Made by a program: the position numbers and the translations under genes. A stretch of DNA of 64,000 nucleotides. Source: Nitrospira sp. (GTDB lineage Bacteria > Nitrospirota > Nitrospiria > Nitrospirales > Nitrospiraceae). Position 1 is the first letter of the stretch. Every line of letters starts with the position of its first letter. The DNA lies in NCBI GenBank assembly GCA_030123565.1, contig CP126122.1, positions 1,313,001 through 1,377,000 on the forward strand. Direction: 5' to 3'. The notes beneath the pieces are model-generated. The model made no database searches. It had not been told where the DNA came from and saw nothing but the letters and a program-made list of their open reading frames with translations. Positions 1 through 9,000 of the stretch are shown piece by piece.

Positions 1-1
1 C

Positions 2-1762
2 GAAGAAGTGGCCCTCCATGACGACGGTCCGCATACGAGCATCGTCTTCAAGTTTCCCCTCCTGACTCGCGACCGTATCCCTTACGCGGTCGGCGGGGTC
101 GCCACCGACATCACCGACCGGAAGCGGACCGAAGAGGCCTTGGCCCAGGCGCGGGACCAGGCGATGGAGGCGGCGCGACTCAAGTCGGAGTTCCTCGCGA
201 CGATGAGTCATGAAATCCGGACCCCGATGAACGGGGTGATCGGAATGACGTCGTTGTTGCTCGACACGGACTTGACCCCGGAGCAGCGGGAATATGCGGA
301 GACCATCCGGAATTCCGGCGACCACCTGCTTACGATCATCAACGACATTCTCGACTTTTCAAAGATCGAGGCGGGCCGCTTGACCTTGGAACAGCTCGAC
401 TTCGATCTCAGGAGCCTGGTCGAGGATACGCTGGACCTGCTCGCGGCGCAGGCCCAGCGCAAGGGCCTCGACCTGGTGGGACTCATCGACGCGGCTGTGC
501 CCTCGGCCCTGCGCGGCGATCCTGGCCGCTTGCGCCAGGTGCTGACCAATCTGCTCGGCAACGCGATCAAGTTCACGGATCAGGGTGAAGTCGTGCTGCG
601 GATGACCCTGGCCCAGGATGAAATCGACCATGTGGTGTTGCGCGGAGAGGTCACTGATACGGGGATCGGGATCAGTCTGGAAGGTCAGGCCAGACTGTTC
701 CAGACCTTCAGCCAGGTGGATGGCTCGAATACGCGACGACATGGTGGAACCGGCTTGGGGTTGGCGATCTGCAAACGCCTGACGGCGCTCATGCAGGGCG
801 AGATCGGTGTGGAGAGTATCCTCGGCAAGGGGAGCCGATTCTGGTTCACGGTCCGTCTAGCGAAGGGGCTTGCAGAGGAAGCGAAAGAGGCGCCGGGGCT
901 TCCGGCGCTCGACGGCCGGAAGGTCTGTCTGGTGGGGAAGCCGGGGGCGAGCCGGACTTTGCTGGAACGTTCCATCGCCGATCGCGCAATGCAGGGAACC
1001 ACGGTGAATGATGGGGCCGAGGCCATGGTCCTGATGCGCAAGGCGGCGGCAGAGGGCCGGCCCTTCGACCTGGCCATCATCGAAGAGCGGCAGCCCGGTA
1101 GCGAGGGGACTGCCTTTGCTCAAGCCATGAAGGCCGATCCTGCGCTGAGGAGCATTCCGGTGATCGTGGTGACCTCGTTCGGGCAACGGGGTGATGCCCA
1201 AGCGGCCCGCGAGGCCGGTGTGGCTGCGTACCTGACCAGACCGATCCATCAATCCGCCCTCGGACGCTGTCTGGCGATGCTGCTTCGGACTGCGTCGGAG
1301 CAGCGCATCGGGAGGGACCGTCCCGCACGCCCGCTCATTACACGCCACAGTCTCCAGGAACAGACCGGTCGCGAACGTCCCCGCGTGCTGCTGGTGGATG
1401 ATCAGGAAGTCAATCAGGTTGTGGCGGTGTCTATGTTGGAACGGTTGGGGTGCCTGGTCGATGTGGCAGGTAGCTGGCAAGCGGCAGCCGAGGCCGTGAA
1501 GGCGGCCCCCTATGATTTGGTGCTCATGGATTGTCGAATGTCCCAGTCTGAGGGCTATGAGAGCGTCGCCATGATTCGCCGACAGGAGGGGAACGGGCGA
1601 CGGGTGCCGATCGTGGCGCTCAATGCAGAGGCACGACCGGATGATCGGGAACGATGCCTCGCCGCCGGGATGGATGATTCCCTCGCCAAACCTTTGCAAT
1701 TTACCCAGCTGGAGGCGATGTTGCGGCGATGGATCAAGAGGGGGCTCGACGACAGTCGATGA
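2..1762 (+). CDS. Hybrid sensor histidine kinase, 5' end outside window
   Basis: This is the C-terminal part of a cytoplasmic hybrid two-component kinase. The frame is open to the window edge, so the true start lies upstream; a GTG at 8 is internal. The visible fragment begins in the end of a PAS/PAC domain ([13 protein letters not shown]). A HisKA domain follows with H-box [10 protein letters not shown] (His about residue 68 of the fragment), then an HATPase with N-box NLLGNAIKF and G-boxes DTGIGI and GTGLGLAI. Two receiver domains follow. The first (about 305-430) looks inactive because the phospho-acceptor position reads IIEERQPG. The second (about 458-575) keeps DD and LMD but has MSQSEG in place of the usual MPxMDG. 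The signal sensed cannot be told from this fragment. Confidence 0.93.
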   Translation, partial: EEVALHDDGPHTSIVFKFPLLTRDRIPYAVGGVATDITDRKRTEEALAQARDQAMEAARLKSEFLATMSHEIRTPMNGVIGMTSLLLDTDLTPEQREYAETIRNSGDHLLTIINDILDFSKIEAGRLTLEQLDFDLRSLVEDTLDLLAAQAQRKGLDLVGLIDAAVPSALRGDPGRLRQVLTNLLGNAIKFTDQGEVVLRMTLAQDEIDHVVLRGEVTDTGIGISLEGQARLFQTFSQVDGSNTRRHGGTGLGLAICKRLTALMQGEIGVESILGKGSRFWFTVRLAKGLAEEAKEAPGLPALDGRKVCLVGKPGASRTLLERSIADRAMQGTTVNDGAEAMVLMRKAAAEGRPFDLAIIEERQPGSEGTAFAQAMKADPALRSIPVIVVTSFGQRGDAQAAREAGVAAYLTRPIHQSALGRCLAMLLRTASEQRIGRDRPARPLITRHSLQEQTGRERPRVLLVDDQEVNQVVAVSMLERLGCLVDVAGSWQAAAEAVKAAPYDLVLMDCRMSQSEGYESVAMIRRQEGNGRRVPIVALNAEARPDDRERCLAAGMDDSLAKPLQFTQLEAMLRRWIKRGLDDSR

Positions 1763-1798
1763 CGGAGGGGGGAACCTCTGTGTGACGAGGGGAGAGTC

Positions 1799-2518
1799 AT
1801 GGAACGGTTGAAGGGTAAAATTTCGATCGTCACCGGCAGCAGCAGCGGGATCGGCAAGGCCATCGCGCTGCGGTTCGCCCGCGAAGGGGCGACGGTAGTG
1901 GTGGCGGCCCGGCGGTTTTACAAATGCGAAGAAACGGTCGCGCAGATTCAGGCCGCCGGGGGGACCGCCCTGCCGGTGCAGACGGACATCGCGGATGAGT
2001 CGCAGGTGGAACGGCTGATCGCCGAGACGGTCCGGCGGTTTCAGCGCCTCGACATCCTCGTGAACAACGCCGGAATCTTCGGCGGCCGCCGGCTGGCCGA
2101 GACCGGCACCGAGGCCTTCGACGAGGTGATGAACACCAATGTGCGCGGCACGTTTTTCTGCTGCCGGGCCGGGTTCACGCAGATGAAGAAACAGGGAGGC
2201 GGGACGATCATCAACATGTCGAGCGTGGCGGGGGTACAGGCCTGGAGCGGCACCGGGACCTACAGCGCTTCGAAACATGCGATCATGGCCATGAGCAAAT
2301 CGCTCGCGGACGAGGGCCGCGCCTACCGCATTAAGGTGAGCGCGATCTGTCCCGGAGGCGTGGCGGATGAGTTGGTGGATGCGACGGCGGGCGAGCGGGC
2401 GCGCAGCGAAAAGATCGATCCCTTCGACATTGCCGAGACCGCACTGTACCTGGCCTGCCTCGGACCCCAGGCGACGGTGCATCAGATCGTGGTGGATCGG
2501 ATCGGCGCCGACTGGTAA
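1799..2518 (+). CDS. SDR family oxidoreductase
   Basis: This is a 239-residue classical short-chain dehydrogenase/reductase, a soluble NAD(P)-dependent enzyme. The N-terminal Rossmann motif TGSSSGIG, the NNAG motif, the catalytic Ser in NMSSVAG and the Tyr155-x3-Lys159 pair (YSASK) are all present. An AARR sequence after the second beta strand hints at NADP(H) preference, which is inference. A GAGGGGAGAG Shine-Dalgarno region precedes the ATG. The gene starts 36 bp after the hybrid kinase and may be co-transcribed with it. The substrate cannot be assigned; FabG-like reductases share these motifs, but the C-terminus is diverged. Confidence 0.9.
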   Translation: MERLKGKISIVTGSSSGIGKAIALRFAREGATVVVAARRFYKCEETVAQIQAAGGTALPVQTDIADESQVERLIAETVRRFQRLDILVNNAGIFGGRRLAETGTEAFDEVMNTNVRGTFFCCRAGFTQMKKQGGGTIINMSSVAGVQAWSGTGTYSASKHAIMAMSKSLADEGRAYRIKVSAICPGGVADELVDATAGERARSEKIDPFDIAETALYLACLGPQATVHQIVVDRIGADW

Positions 2519-2578
2519 CGGCGCAGCGGACTCAACTTCTTCCGCAGACGAAGGCCGGCGGCCTTGTTCACCATCCCG

Positions 2579-3196
2579 CTACACGACCTTGGCGATCGAG
2601 TGTAAAGATTTGGCTGGGTGCTGTAAGAGGGGCGGGCCGAGCGGAAGGAGGGCCTTGCCGGTAAAGGCCTGGGTCAAGCTGCCGACGGCATGGTAGAAGG
2701 CCATCAATCCCACGATGATGTGCCCGATGCCGGGAAGCAGTTCGCTGATGAAATCCAAACGGGCGAACGTGGTCGTCAGCAACGTCAGGGTGATGATGAC
2801 GTGAAGGGTGCTGAGGGTGAGGTTCCGATAGGCCGTGAGGTAGACCATGACGGCGGAGAAGACGGTATAGACCAGATCGATCGGGGCATAGAGGGCGTTG
2901 TCGAACTGAAACGTAGTGCTTGCGCTCACGAGTTTGACGGTGCAGAGGGTGAGCCAGAGGAACCCATACATCGTCAGGGCCGTGCCGCCCAATTGTTCGT
3001 TGTAGCGAATGTCGGTGATGCCGGCCAGGAGTTGCACGACCCCGCCGAAGATCAGCGCGATCACCAGGGCCCCGACCAGATTCTTGTGTGAAATCCAACC
3101 CAATTGACCGACTCCCAAGGTCAGGGCGCCCACGGCCAGGCCGAAAAGGCCGATCGCCAGTACGTCGATTCGTCGAGACTGATTGTCTTCGGTCAC
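2579..3196 (-). CDS. Acetate uptake transporter family (GPR1/FUN34/YaaH) membrane protein
   Basis: This is a 205-residue integral membrane protein with about six hydrophobic segments. It carries the family pattern FGGVVQLLAG followed by GGTALTMYGFLWLTL, typical of SatP/YaaH acetate-succinate transporters. I chose the GTG at 3196 because GGAGGAGATC lies just upstream; an open extension to 3310 lacks hydrophobic or family character. The usual N-terminal NPAPLGL signature is not obvious (IDVLAIGLFGL occupies that place), so acetate specificity is inferred. The gene is convergent with the SDR gene and downstream of the DUF2235 hydrolase on the same strand. Confidence 0.82.
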   Translation of the reverse strand: MTEDNQSRRIDVLAIGLFGLAVGALTLGVGQLGWISHKNLVGALVIALIFGGVVQLLAGITDIRYNEQLGGTALTMYGFLWLTLCTVKLVSASTTFQFDNALYAPIDLVYTVFSAVMVYLTAYRNLTLSTLHVIITLTLLTTTFARLDFISELLPGIGHIIVGLMAFYHAVGSLTQAFTGKALLPLGPPLLQHPAKSLHSIAKVV

Positions 3197-3346
3197 GGGG
3201 GATCTCCTCCAACAGGGAATAAGGACCTGTCCTGGGTCGACTGGGGAGTTGCCCGTTCCTCCCACGAGATGAGCGGGCGCAAGCATGCAAGAGCAGCGCG
3301 GAAAAAACAAGGGGGAAACGGCTGAACGCCGGTCGGCTGTTCCGTT

Positions 3347-4399
3347 TCACTCGACGTATTTGCGCGGTTCCGGCGGCAGGTTCGTCGGCCGGTATTCCGG
3401 TTTGGCCTTTTCCAGCCGTTCTTGCACGCTGACGTGCAACGAAGCGGATGGAGGGATCACACGGACCGATGGGTGAAGGGTGATGAACGGCGGTTTATAG
3501 GAATCGTGCATCGGCTCCATGAGGGGATCGCCCGTGATCGTGGCGGTTCCATCCTTGGTGAACGTGCCGTCCTTGAACAGCAGGCCATGGGGTTGCACCC
3601 TGTCGAGCATCCATCCGAGCGTCACGTCGGACAGGCCCGGTTCCTTATAGCCGCCGCCGATGTCGCCATGGACCCCGGCGAACCACACCTGCTCGACGCC
3701 TTCACGCGGGTCCCAGAGGGTGGGCTGAAAACTTTCCCGCTTCTCATCGATGGCGACGGCATGGTAGCCGAAGCGGACGTTCGGGTGTAATGAAGTGTCG
3801 TGAAAACTGAACAACAGGTGGTCGAGGCCGCTGAAGAGCATGAGCGGGATGCCGAGCGCGCCCACCGTGTCCCATACGCCGATGACTTCGATCGACACGT
3901 CCCGGCTCTGATAATCCTTGCGGAATTGAGCCGTCACGGCGTCGTTGTTGCGGCGATAGACGTCGAAGGCATGGCTCGCGAAGGTATCGTTCAGTAACTG
4001 CCGCGCCGGCACGCCGCACCTGGTCAACATTCCCCCGATGCTGCGGGCGGTGTAGGCGCCTCTGCTGAACCCGAACAGGTAGATCCGATCGCCGTCTTCG
4101 TATTGTTCACTCACGAATCGATATCCGGCTTGAAGCTTGAGCTCCAGACCGGTTCCCGTGGCCCCTTCGGCGATCCGCACCGCCCATATTCCATCGGCCC
4201 CGACACCGTCGTCGTAAAAAACGGTTTGCCCCTCGATCGATTTGACGCGCGCTCCGGCTGGGCGGATCTGTGCCTCACCCGGCAGAAGGGCGAAGAACTT
4301 GAAGACATTCGTCTCATCCGGCATCGTGCCTGCGTTCGGGTTCTTAGAATCCGGATGGTTCCAGGTGCCGTCGGTGCAGACGATGATGTTTTTGGACAT
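3347..4399 (-). CDS. DUF2235 domain alpha/beta hydrolase
   Basis: This is a 350-residue protein of the DUF2235 family, the alpha/beta-hydrolase fold found in Tle1-type phospholipases and in stand-alone proteins. The N-terminus IIVCTDGTWN is the usual beginning of the domain. The nucleophile motif is GFSRGAYTAR (Ser112). An Asp in GVWDTVGALG and a His in WFAGVHGDIGGGY complete the likely catalytic triad. The ATG at 4399 is preceded by GGGAGAGG. No signal peptide is visible. No type VI secretion genes lie nearby, so an effector role has no support here; a housekeeping esterase or lipase role is equally possible. Confidence 0.88.
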   Translation of the reverse strand: MSKNIIVCTDGTWNHPDSKNPNAGTMPDETNVFKFFALLPGEAQIRPAGARVKSIEGQTVFYDDGVGADGIWAVRIAEGATGTGLELKLQAGYRFVSEQYEDGDRIYLFGFSRGAYTARSIGGMLTRCGVPARQLLNDTFASHAFDVYRRNNDAVTAQFRKDYQSRDVSIEVIGVWDTVGALGIPLMLFSGLDHLLFSFHDTSLHPNVRFGYHAVAIDEKRESFQPTLWDPREGVEQVWFAGVHGDIGGGYKEPGLSDVTLGWMLDRVQPHGLLFKDGTFTKDGTATITGDPLMEPMHDSYKPPFITLHPSVRVIPPSASLHVSVQERLEKAKPEYRPTNLPPEPRKYVE

Positions 4400-4565
4400 G
4401 GGCCTCTCCCTCCCGGAACCTGCTGCCGGAGCAGGCAGTCAGGATGGCGGAATCCTACAGGGCCCCTCCGGCACGGTCAATGCGGAAATCATCGACGGCA
4501 GATGGCGTTGCCACCGAGGCCGAGCGAGAGTGGACCGGCCGATCCGGTGTGCGCCTCTCAGCTGC

Positions 4566-5057
4566 TCACGGTTCATCTGAAGTTGGTGGCCTCCTCGCGG
4601 CGAGAAACTTGTGCAAACGCTCGGCTTGCGGCGGCCGGATGGACAGGAAGTGAATACCGCATTTCTTTTCGCAGGACCATCGCACTGCGGCGAGGTCCAC
4701 GAGGATCGGCGCCTCGGTGGACGACACCACGATCCTCAACGAAAGGTAGGTGTTGACCGACGGAGGGTCTGTGCATTCCATCCGGCAACCCTCTGCCGAA
4801 AGGTCCAGCAACAGCCCTTCGCCGGCGGTGGCGGATGTGTTTGAGAGCGATACCTGATAATGAACCTTCATGCGCATTGCGGTTCTGTATCCTTCGCAGA
4901 CGGGATTCGTGATTCTGTGCGGTGGAACTCTTGTGGTGCGGGTGACCCATGGGCCGAATCTCAAGAAGCGCCGTCGAGGTCGCCAAGGCTGCCGCACGAG
5001 GTGCCTGACCGACGACGAGCGACAAGTGCGAAATGCAGCCTGCCGGGAGAAGGACAT
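4566..5057 (-). CDS. PilZ domain protein
   Basis: The C-terminal half is PilZ-like. An RxxxR motif (RTAMR) is followed about 20 residues later by DLSAEG, matching the (D/N)xSxxG motif; together these form the cyclic-di-GMP binding site in PilZ domains. The protein probably acts as a c-di-GMP receptor. The ATG at 5057 gives 163 residues. Its first 50 residues are Arg-rich and unlike a conserved domain, and no good ribosome binding site precedes it, so a shorter form starting at an internal TTG is possible. A start at the ATG at 4877 would cut away part of the RxxxR motif and is less likely. Confidence 0.65.
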   Translation of the reverse strand: MSFSRQAAFRTCRSSSVRHLVRQPWRPRRRFLRFGPWVTRTTRVPPHRITNPVCEGYRTAMRMKVHYQVSLSNTSATAGEGLLLDLSAEGCRMECTDPPSVNTYLSLRIVVSSTEAPILVDLAAVRWSCEKKCGIHFLSIRPPQAERLHKFLAARRPPTSDEP

Positions 5058-5396
5058 AGCATATCGTGGGACCGGAGGCGATCAGGATAACGTCTCCGGC
5101 CATTTGGAATTGGGAGGATTCCTAGGGTATTGATCCGGCCTCTATGTGCCGTTCGTTCTGTCGGTGGGTCCGTCCGGGAATCTGTCAGCGGGCGCTCCGC
5201 GCCAGGTTGGGCGGGCTTGACTGGACCGTTCGGCGGGAGCAAGCTGATAGCGGCCCTGGAGGCTCGTATGAAACCGGGGTAATGCCTCTCCGCCCATCTA
5301 CGTTTCTTCTTTACTCTTCCATACGCGCCTCTCCTGCGCCCTCTCGGTCGTGATGCCGAGGGGCGTGCTGTTTCACTATGAGAAGGAGGTCTCGCC
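5058..5396. other. Intergenic stretch with no recognised gene
   Basis: About 340 bp separate the leftward PilZ gene from the rightward secreted-protein gene at 5397. Short open frames here have neither ribosome binding sites nor recognisable protein features. The stretch should hold two divergent promoters, but I could not identify convincing -35/-10 pairs. Confidence 0.5.
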
Positions 5397-5762
5397 ATGA
5401 AAGCTTCGCTGTTCGCAAGCCTGTTCATTTTATCCGGACTGCTGGTGGCCGCCGTGGCGTTCGGTAACCCCTCCATGCTGCCGGAACATCCCGGTTACCC
5501 GATGGGGAAGGCGATCGATCCGGTCAAGGGGCAGCCGCTCGCCAACGATCCCGGCCGTAGCAATGCGACGGGGGATTCCGCCCTCAACAAGGCGGCCGCC
5601 TTCGATGACAGCCATGTGTCGCAAAAGTTGTCGATCAACGATCAAAATCAGCGCCTTCTGGAGAAGCCCGGCGCCGGTCTCCTGCCAAAAGTGCAGGGGC
5701 CCAACATCGTGATCGATCCGCCGGTCAAGGAGGCGACCAAAGTGCAAGCCGCGCCTCAATAG
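5397..5762 (+). CDS. Small secreted protein, function unknown
   Basis: This encodes a 121-residue protein with a clear Sec signal peptide (MKASLFASLFILSGLLVA, cleavage probably after AVAFG). The mature part is hydrophilic and rich in Pro, Asn and Lys, with no cysteines and no domain I recognise. A strong GAAGGAGGT ribosome binding site supports the ATG. The gene stands alone between spacers of 340 and 141 bp, so it is probably a separate transcription unit. It is likely periplasmic. Confidence 0.8.
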   Translation: MKASLFASLFILSGLLVAAVAFGNPSMLPEHPGYPMGKAIDPVKGQPLANDPGRSNATGDSALNKAAAFDDSHVSQKLSINDQNQRLLEKPGAGLLPKVQGPNIVIDPPVKEATKVQAAPQ

Positions 5763-5851
5763 TCGGTCTCGGTGATGGGTGGAGGGGGTTCACAGGGCGG
5801 GGCTGCTCGTTCGGATTCCGGCGACTCCGCCTTGTGCTCTTCTCGTACAGT

Positions 5852-5880
5852 TTGATTTTCAACTCCCTGCCTTTTAGAAT
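5852..5880 (+). promoter_or_regulatory. Sigma-70-type promoter for the mutY-mutT-exonuclease unit
   Basis: TTGATT (5852-5857), a 17-bp spacer and TAGAAT (5875-5880) form a good sigma-70-like promoter. Transcription would start near 5887, giving a leader of about 17 nt before the mutY-like ATG at 5904. No other promoter candidate this good lies in the spacer. Confidence 0.6.
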
Positions 5881-5903
5881 GCCGCCACTCGTCACGACCG
5901 GTT

Positions 5904-6626
5904 ATGCCTACGAAGTCTTGCGTTCAGAAATCTTCACGCCGTGCGAAAAAGTCGTCGAAGCCTTCCGTCTCGCTTGCGCGCGGCCAGAAGCAGCGATTTC
6001 AGCAACGACTGTTGAAGTGGTACAAGGAGCATGGGCGCGACCTGCCTTGGCGCAAGACCTCCGATCCCTACCATATCCTGGTGTCGGAAGTGATGCTGCA
6101 GCAGACGCAGGTCGATCGCGTGATTCCTAAGTACCATGAGTTCCTGGAACGGTATCCGTCGTTCGAAGAACTGGCCGATGCGCCGGTCGCGGAGGTGAAG
6201 CAAACCTGGTACCCATTGGGATACAACATCCGTCCCGAACGGCTGCACAGCATCGCCCGTGAAACGGTGGCCCGGTACGGGGGACGGTTGCCGAGCGATC
6301 CGGATGAATTGTTGTCCTTCAAGGGCATCGGCCGTTACACCGCCGGAGCGATTCGCTCGTTCGCGTTCAATGAGGACGCACCCATTCTGGACACCAACGT
6401 GATTCGCGTGCTGCATCGCGTCTTCATTGCCGAGGGCAATCCCAAGGCTCAGAAGGCCGGATTGTGGGAACTGTCCGAGGCCTTGATACCACACGGCAAG
6501 GGGTACGATTTCAACCAGGCCATCATGGATTTCGGCGCCACGGTCTGCACGGCCCGCGACCCCTATTGCCTGTTGTGCCCGATGAAGACCTTCTGCAAGA
6601 CCTACCCGTTCGATCCGGCCAAGTAG
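5904..6626 (+). CDS. mutY: MutY-like A/G-specific adenine glycosylase, short form
   Basis: This is a base-excision repair glycosylase expected to remove adenine opposite 8-oxoguanine. Glu62 in SEVMLQQTQ and Asp163 in LDTNVIRVL are the catalytic residues. The helix-hairpin-helix FKGIGRYTAGAI has Tyr145 where endonuclease III has its lysine, as in MutY. The [4Fe-4S] ligands are Cys215, 222, 225 and 231 (C-x6-C-x2-C-x5-C). At 240 residues it lacks the C-terminal NUDIX-like 8-oxoG recognition domain of about 350-residue MutY proteins. A NUDIX gene follows 85 bp downstream. No strong ribosome binding site precedes the ATG; the first 28 residues are basic and probably unstructured. Confidence 0.88.
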   Translation: MPTKSCVQKSSRRAKKSSKPSVSLARGQKQRFQQRLLKWYKEHGRDLPWRKTSDPYHILVSEVMLQQTQVDRVIPKYHEFLERYPSFEELADAPVAEVKQTWYPLGYNIRPERLHSIARETVARYGGRLPSDPDELLSFKGIGRYTAGAIRSFAFNEDAPILDTNVIRVLHRVFIAEGNPKAQKAGLWELSEALIPHGKGYDFNQAIMDFGATVCTARDPYCLLCPMKTFCKTYPFDPAK

Positions 6627-6642
6627 GGATTGACGATTGACT

Positions 6643-6698
6643 CATTGCATCAATGGCCCGAAGGTTTTCGGCCGGCCCATTGATTGAATGGTGCAATG
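6643..6698. repeat. Imperfect inverted repeat between mutY and mutT (TGCATCA-type)
   Basis: CATTGCATCAATGGCC at 6643-6658 pairs, with an 8-nt insertion, with the complementary copy at 6674-6698. The same TGCATCATTG word recurs in the lolC-lolD spacer (58,508-58,585). It may fold into an RNA hairpin that separates the two messages, or be a remnant of a small palindromic repeat. Confidence 0.6.
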
Positions 6699-6711
6699 AA
6701 CAGATGACGCA

Positions 6712-7113
6712 ATGATTTTCATGAAGCTCATCGAGGTTGCGGCGGGTTTGATCGTGCGGGAGGGGCGGTATCTCATCACGCGCCGCAAGGCAGGGGTGCA
6801 TCTCGGCGGGTTGTGGGAATTTCCGGGAGGGAAACGGGAGGCGGGCGAATCGTTGGAGGAATGTCTGCATCGGGAGTTGTGGGAGGAGCTGAATATCCGC
6901 ATCGACGTGCCGGTTCCCTTCCGGATCGTACGGCATGATTATCCTGAGAAGACCGTGGAGCTGCATTTTTTTCGTTGTCGGATCGAGGCGGGTGATGCGA
7001 TCGCGCTGGACTGCGCGGAGCTTCGATGGGTCTATCCCCATGAGATGACCTCGCTCGAGTTTCCTTCAGCCGACCGGACCGTTATCGCGGCACTTCAACA
7101 GGAAAGTGCATAG
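6712..7113 (+). CDS. mutT: NUDIX hydrolase, MutT-like 8-oxo-dGTP diphosphatase
   Basis: This 133-residue protein is a single NUDIX domain. The Nudix box GGKREAGESLEEC...HRELWEELNI fits GX5EX7REUXEEXGU except that the last Gly is Asn. The WEFPGGK approach to the box is typical of MutT-type sanitising enzymes that hydrolyse 8-oxo-dGTP. Its position after a MutY-like gene supports an oxidised-guanine repair role. The start could be the ATG at 6712 or 6721; neither has a strong ribosome binding site. Because the neighbouring MutY lacks its own NUDIX-like domain, a partnership is possible but unproven. Confidence 0.87.
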   Translation: MIFMKLIEVAAGLIVREGRYLITRRKAGVHLGGLWEFPGGKREAGESLEECLHRELWEELNIRIDVPVPFRIVRHDYPEKTVELHFFRCRIEAGDAIALDCAELRWVYPHEMTSLEFPSADRTVIAALQQESA

Positions 7114-7119
7114 GGGCCT

Positions 7120-7836
7120 ATGAAGGTGGTGCTCGACATCGAAACCGTGCAGGCCCCCAGGGAGGAATGGGCGCGTTTGGCCGGGCGCGAGATCCTGTCG
7201 GGCAACCGGGTGTTCGACGAGAGCGGCGGAGACCTGTTTGCGGTCGGAGAAGCGGAGGAGCGGCATAGGCTCGACGAGGAACTGTACGAGAAATCCTCCT
7301 TCGACGGGACCTTCAGCCGAATCGTCTGCATCGGCCTCCTGGAATTTACGGACAATCTCGAACCGCGCGGTGCCACGTCCTGGTATGGCGGCAATGAGCG
7401 CGAACTGTTGCGCGCGTTCTGGAGCCATCTCGGGCAGCTGCGCCCCTCGCTGTTCATCACCCACAACGGGCTCAATTTCGACCTGCCCTTCATCAAGAAA
7501 CGTTCGATCATCCATCAGGTGAAGCCGACTATGGAGATCAGTCTGGCCAAGTTCCGGGCGGAGCCGGTCTACGACACGATGGCGATTTGGAGCAATTGGG
7601 ACAATCGCGGATGGGTGAAGCTGGATGTCCTGGCGCGGGCGTTGAACGTCGAGACCAAATCCGGGAGCGGGTCCCAGGTGGCGCAGATGTGGGCCGAGGG
7701 GCAGGGGAAGGAGATCGCCCTCTATTGCTTACAAGATACCTATGTGACCTATGGCTGCTATTGCCGCATGAATTTCCGGCAACCGATCTCGAAAGACGTG
7801 GTGCTGTTGAAGCCGGAATTGATCGACGTGGGCTGA
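7120..7836 (+). CDS. Predicted 3'-5' exonuclease, PolB-type DEDD nuclease
   Basis: This is a 238-residue stand-alone exonuclease of the predicted PolB-like 3'-5' exonuclease family (DNA_pol_B_exo2). Acidic metal-binding motifs are visible: DIET at residues 6-9, HNGLNFDLPFI in the middle, and YCLQDTYVTY near the C-terminus, a DEDDy arrangement. It should remove nucleotides from DNA or RNA 3' ends in the cytoplasm. It starts 6 bp after mutT and probably belongs to the same transcript, adding to the repair theme of this unit. Confidence 0.83.
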   Translation: MKVVLDIETVQAPREEWARLAGREILSGNRVFDESGGDLFAVGEAEERHRLDEELYEKSSFDGTFSRIVCIGLLEFTDNLEPRGATSWYGGNERELLRAFWSHLGQLRPSLFITHNGLNFDLPFIKKRSIIHQVKPTMEISLAKFRAEPVYDTMAIWSNWDNRGWVKLDVLARALNVETKSGSGSQVAQMWAEGQGKEIALYCLQDTYVTYGCYCRMNFRQPISKDVVLLKPELIDVG

Positions 7837-7852
7837 GGGGAACGGCGGGCGG

Positions 7853-8905
7853 TCAGCGAACGGTGAGTTCTGCGGTGTTGCGTTTGTCGCGTTTCGGCTG
7901 GGCCTGTCTGGTCTTCACAGCTCGAAGTTCCTTGTCCTTCGTTTCCAACTGCGTGCGCATCGACTCCAAATCCCTCCGCAGCGCATTGATCTTGGCATCC
8001 TTGCGGGCCATCGCCTGCCGCGCGTCCTGCAATTCCTGCAAGGTCTCGTTCAACTGTTCGCCCTGAGGGGATGAGGTTTCCGTCGCAGGCTTCTCCGAGG
8101 CCGTCGGTTGCGTCGGCCGGGCGCTCTTGGCGGACTGCTCCTCCGTCCCCGATGGGACCGCGGCAACCACCGTCGAAGCCGGTACGGGATTGGCGGTCCG
8201 AGGCTCCGGCGCGACCTTGCTTGTCGTCAAGGCCTGGGCCGGTTCCTGGTTCTTGGCGAAGACTGCGTAATCGATCGCGAGCGACTTGACCTGTGGCTGG
8301 CCATGGGCGATCGCCGGCAATGCCTGCTCGATCCGGCCTGCCGATTCCGGCGCCATGGTCACGATGCGTGCCGGTCGTCCACTGCTGAACAACGACGATT
8401 TGATCTGCGCCAGGGAACCCTGATGTTCGGTCAGGGTGAGATGGAGCCGATCGTTCCGGACATAAAGGGTGCCCGCGGTGGGTTCAGAGCCTGACCCTGC
8501 CGATGAGGACAGACGGAAAGCGACCACGTATTCAGGTTGCGCTTGAGACAACGCTTGGGCCAGCAGGGGAGCGAGATAGTGCACGTCCTCATCGCTGAAT
8601 ACTCTCATCGGCTTGCTGCCATCCACGGGCAGATTCGACAGATCGATCTGTGCGTCGGAGATCATGACGCCGCGCAACAGGGCGCCGAGGGTAGCGGCAT
8701 CGATGGTGCTGGGGTGCGCCGCCTCAAATTCCCAATCGGCGACTTCTTCGAGTCGGACGGAACCATGCGGTTGTGCGGCGGTCTGTTGCTGAACGACGGC
8801 GGAGGTTCCTGAACAGCCTGCGGCCATGGCGCCCACCAGGGTCAATCCGAGGAGGCCGGAGGTCAGGGTCTTGATGAAGGGATCGGAAGAGCCGTGAATG
8901 CGCAT
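7853..8905 (-). CDS. Putative lipoprotein with C-terminal coiled coil
   Basis: This 350-residue protein has an N-terminal hydrophobic stretch ending in AMAAGC, a plausible lipobox with Cys31. The body contains no domain I recognise. After a linker rich in Pro, Ala and Thr (about 235-280), the last 65 residues form a charged coiled coil (LQELQDARQAMARKDAKIN). The ATG at 8905 follows GAAGGAAG. It is convergent with the exonuclease gene, with only 16 bp between them. It is probably a periplasmic lipoprotein; function unknown. Confidence 0.75.
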   Translation of the reverse strand: MRIHGSSDPFIKTLTSGLLGLTLVGAMAAGCSGTSAVVQQQTAAQPHGSVRLEEVADWEFEAAHPSTIDAATLGALLRGVMISDAQIDLSNLPVDGSKPMRVFSDEDVHYLAPLLAQALSQAQPEYVVAFRLSSSAGSGSEPTAGTLYVRNDRLHLTLTEHQGSLAQIKSSLFSSGRPARIVTMAPESAGRIEQALPAIAHGQPQVKSLAIDYAVFAKNQEPAQALTTSKVAPEPRTANPVPASTVVAAVPSGTEEQSAKSARPTQPTASEKPATETSSPQGEQLNETLQELQDARQAMARKDAKINALRRDLESMRTQLETKDKELRAVKTRQAQPKRDKRNTAELTVR

Positions 8906-9000
8906 GATGTCTTCCTTCTCGGCTGGTCTTCTGATCTTAAGGACCAGAAGCGGGGCATCGCGGCTTCATGGCGAAGGCGCGTAGCGACGGAAAAACGGGA

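Noticed and set aside
857-2482. Long open frame on the minus strand opposite the kinase and SDR genes
   Set aside because: Arg/His/Pro-rich translation with no domain and no ribosome binding site; it is the antisense shadow of two well-supported genes.
3347-4399. Type VI secretion phospholipase effector
   Set aside because: DUF2235 occurs in Tle1 effectors, but no VgrG, PAAR, Hcp or immunity gene is present in the window.
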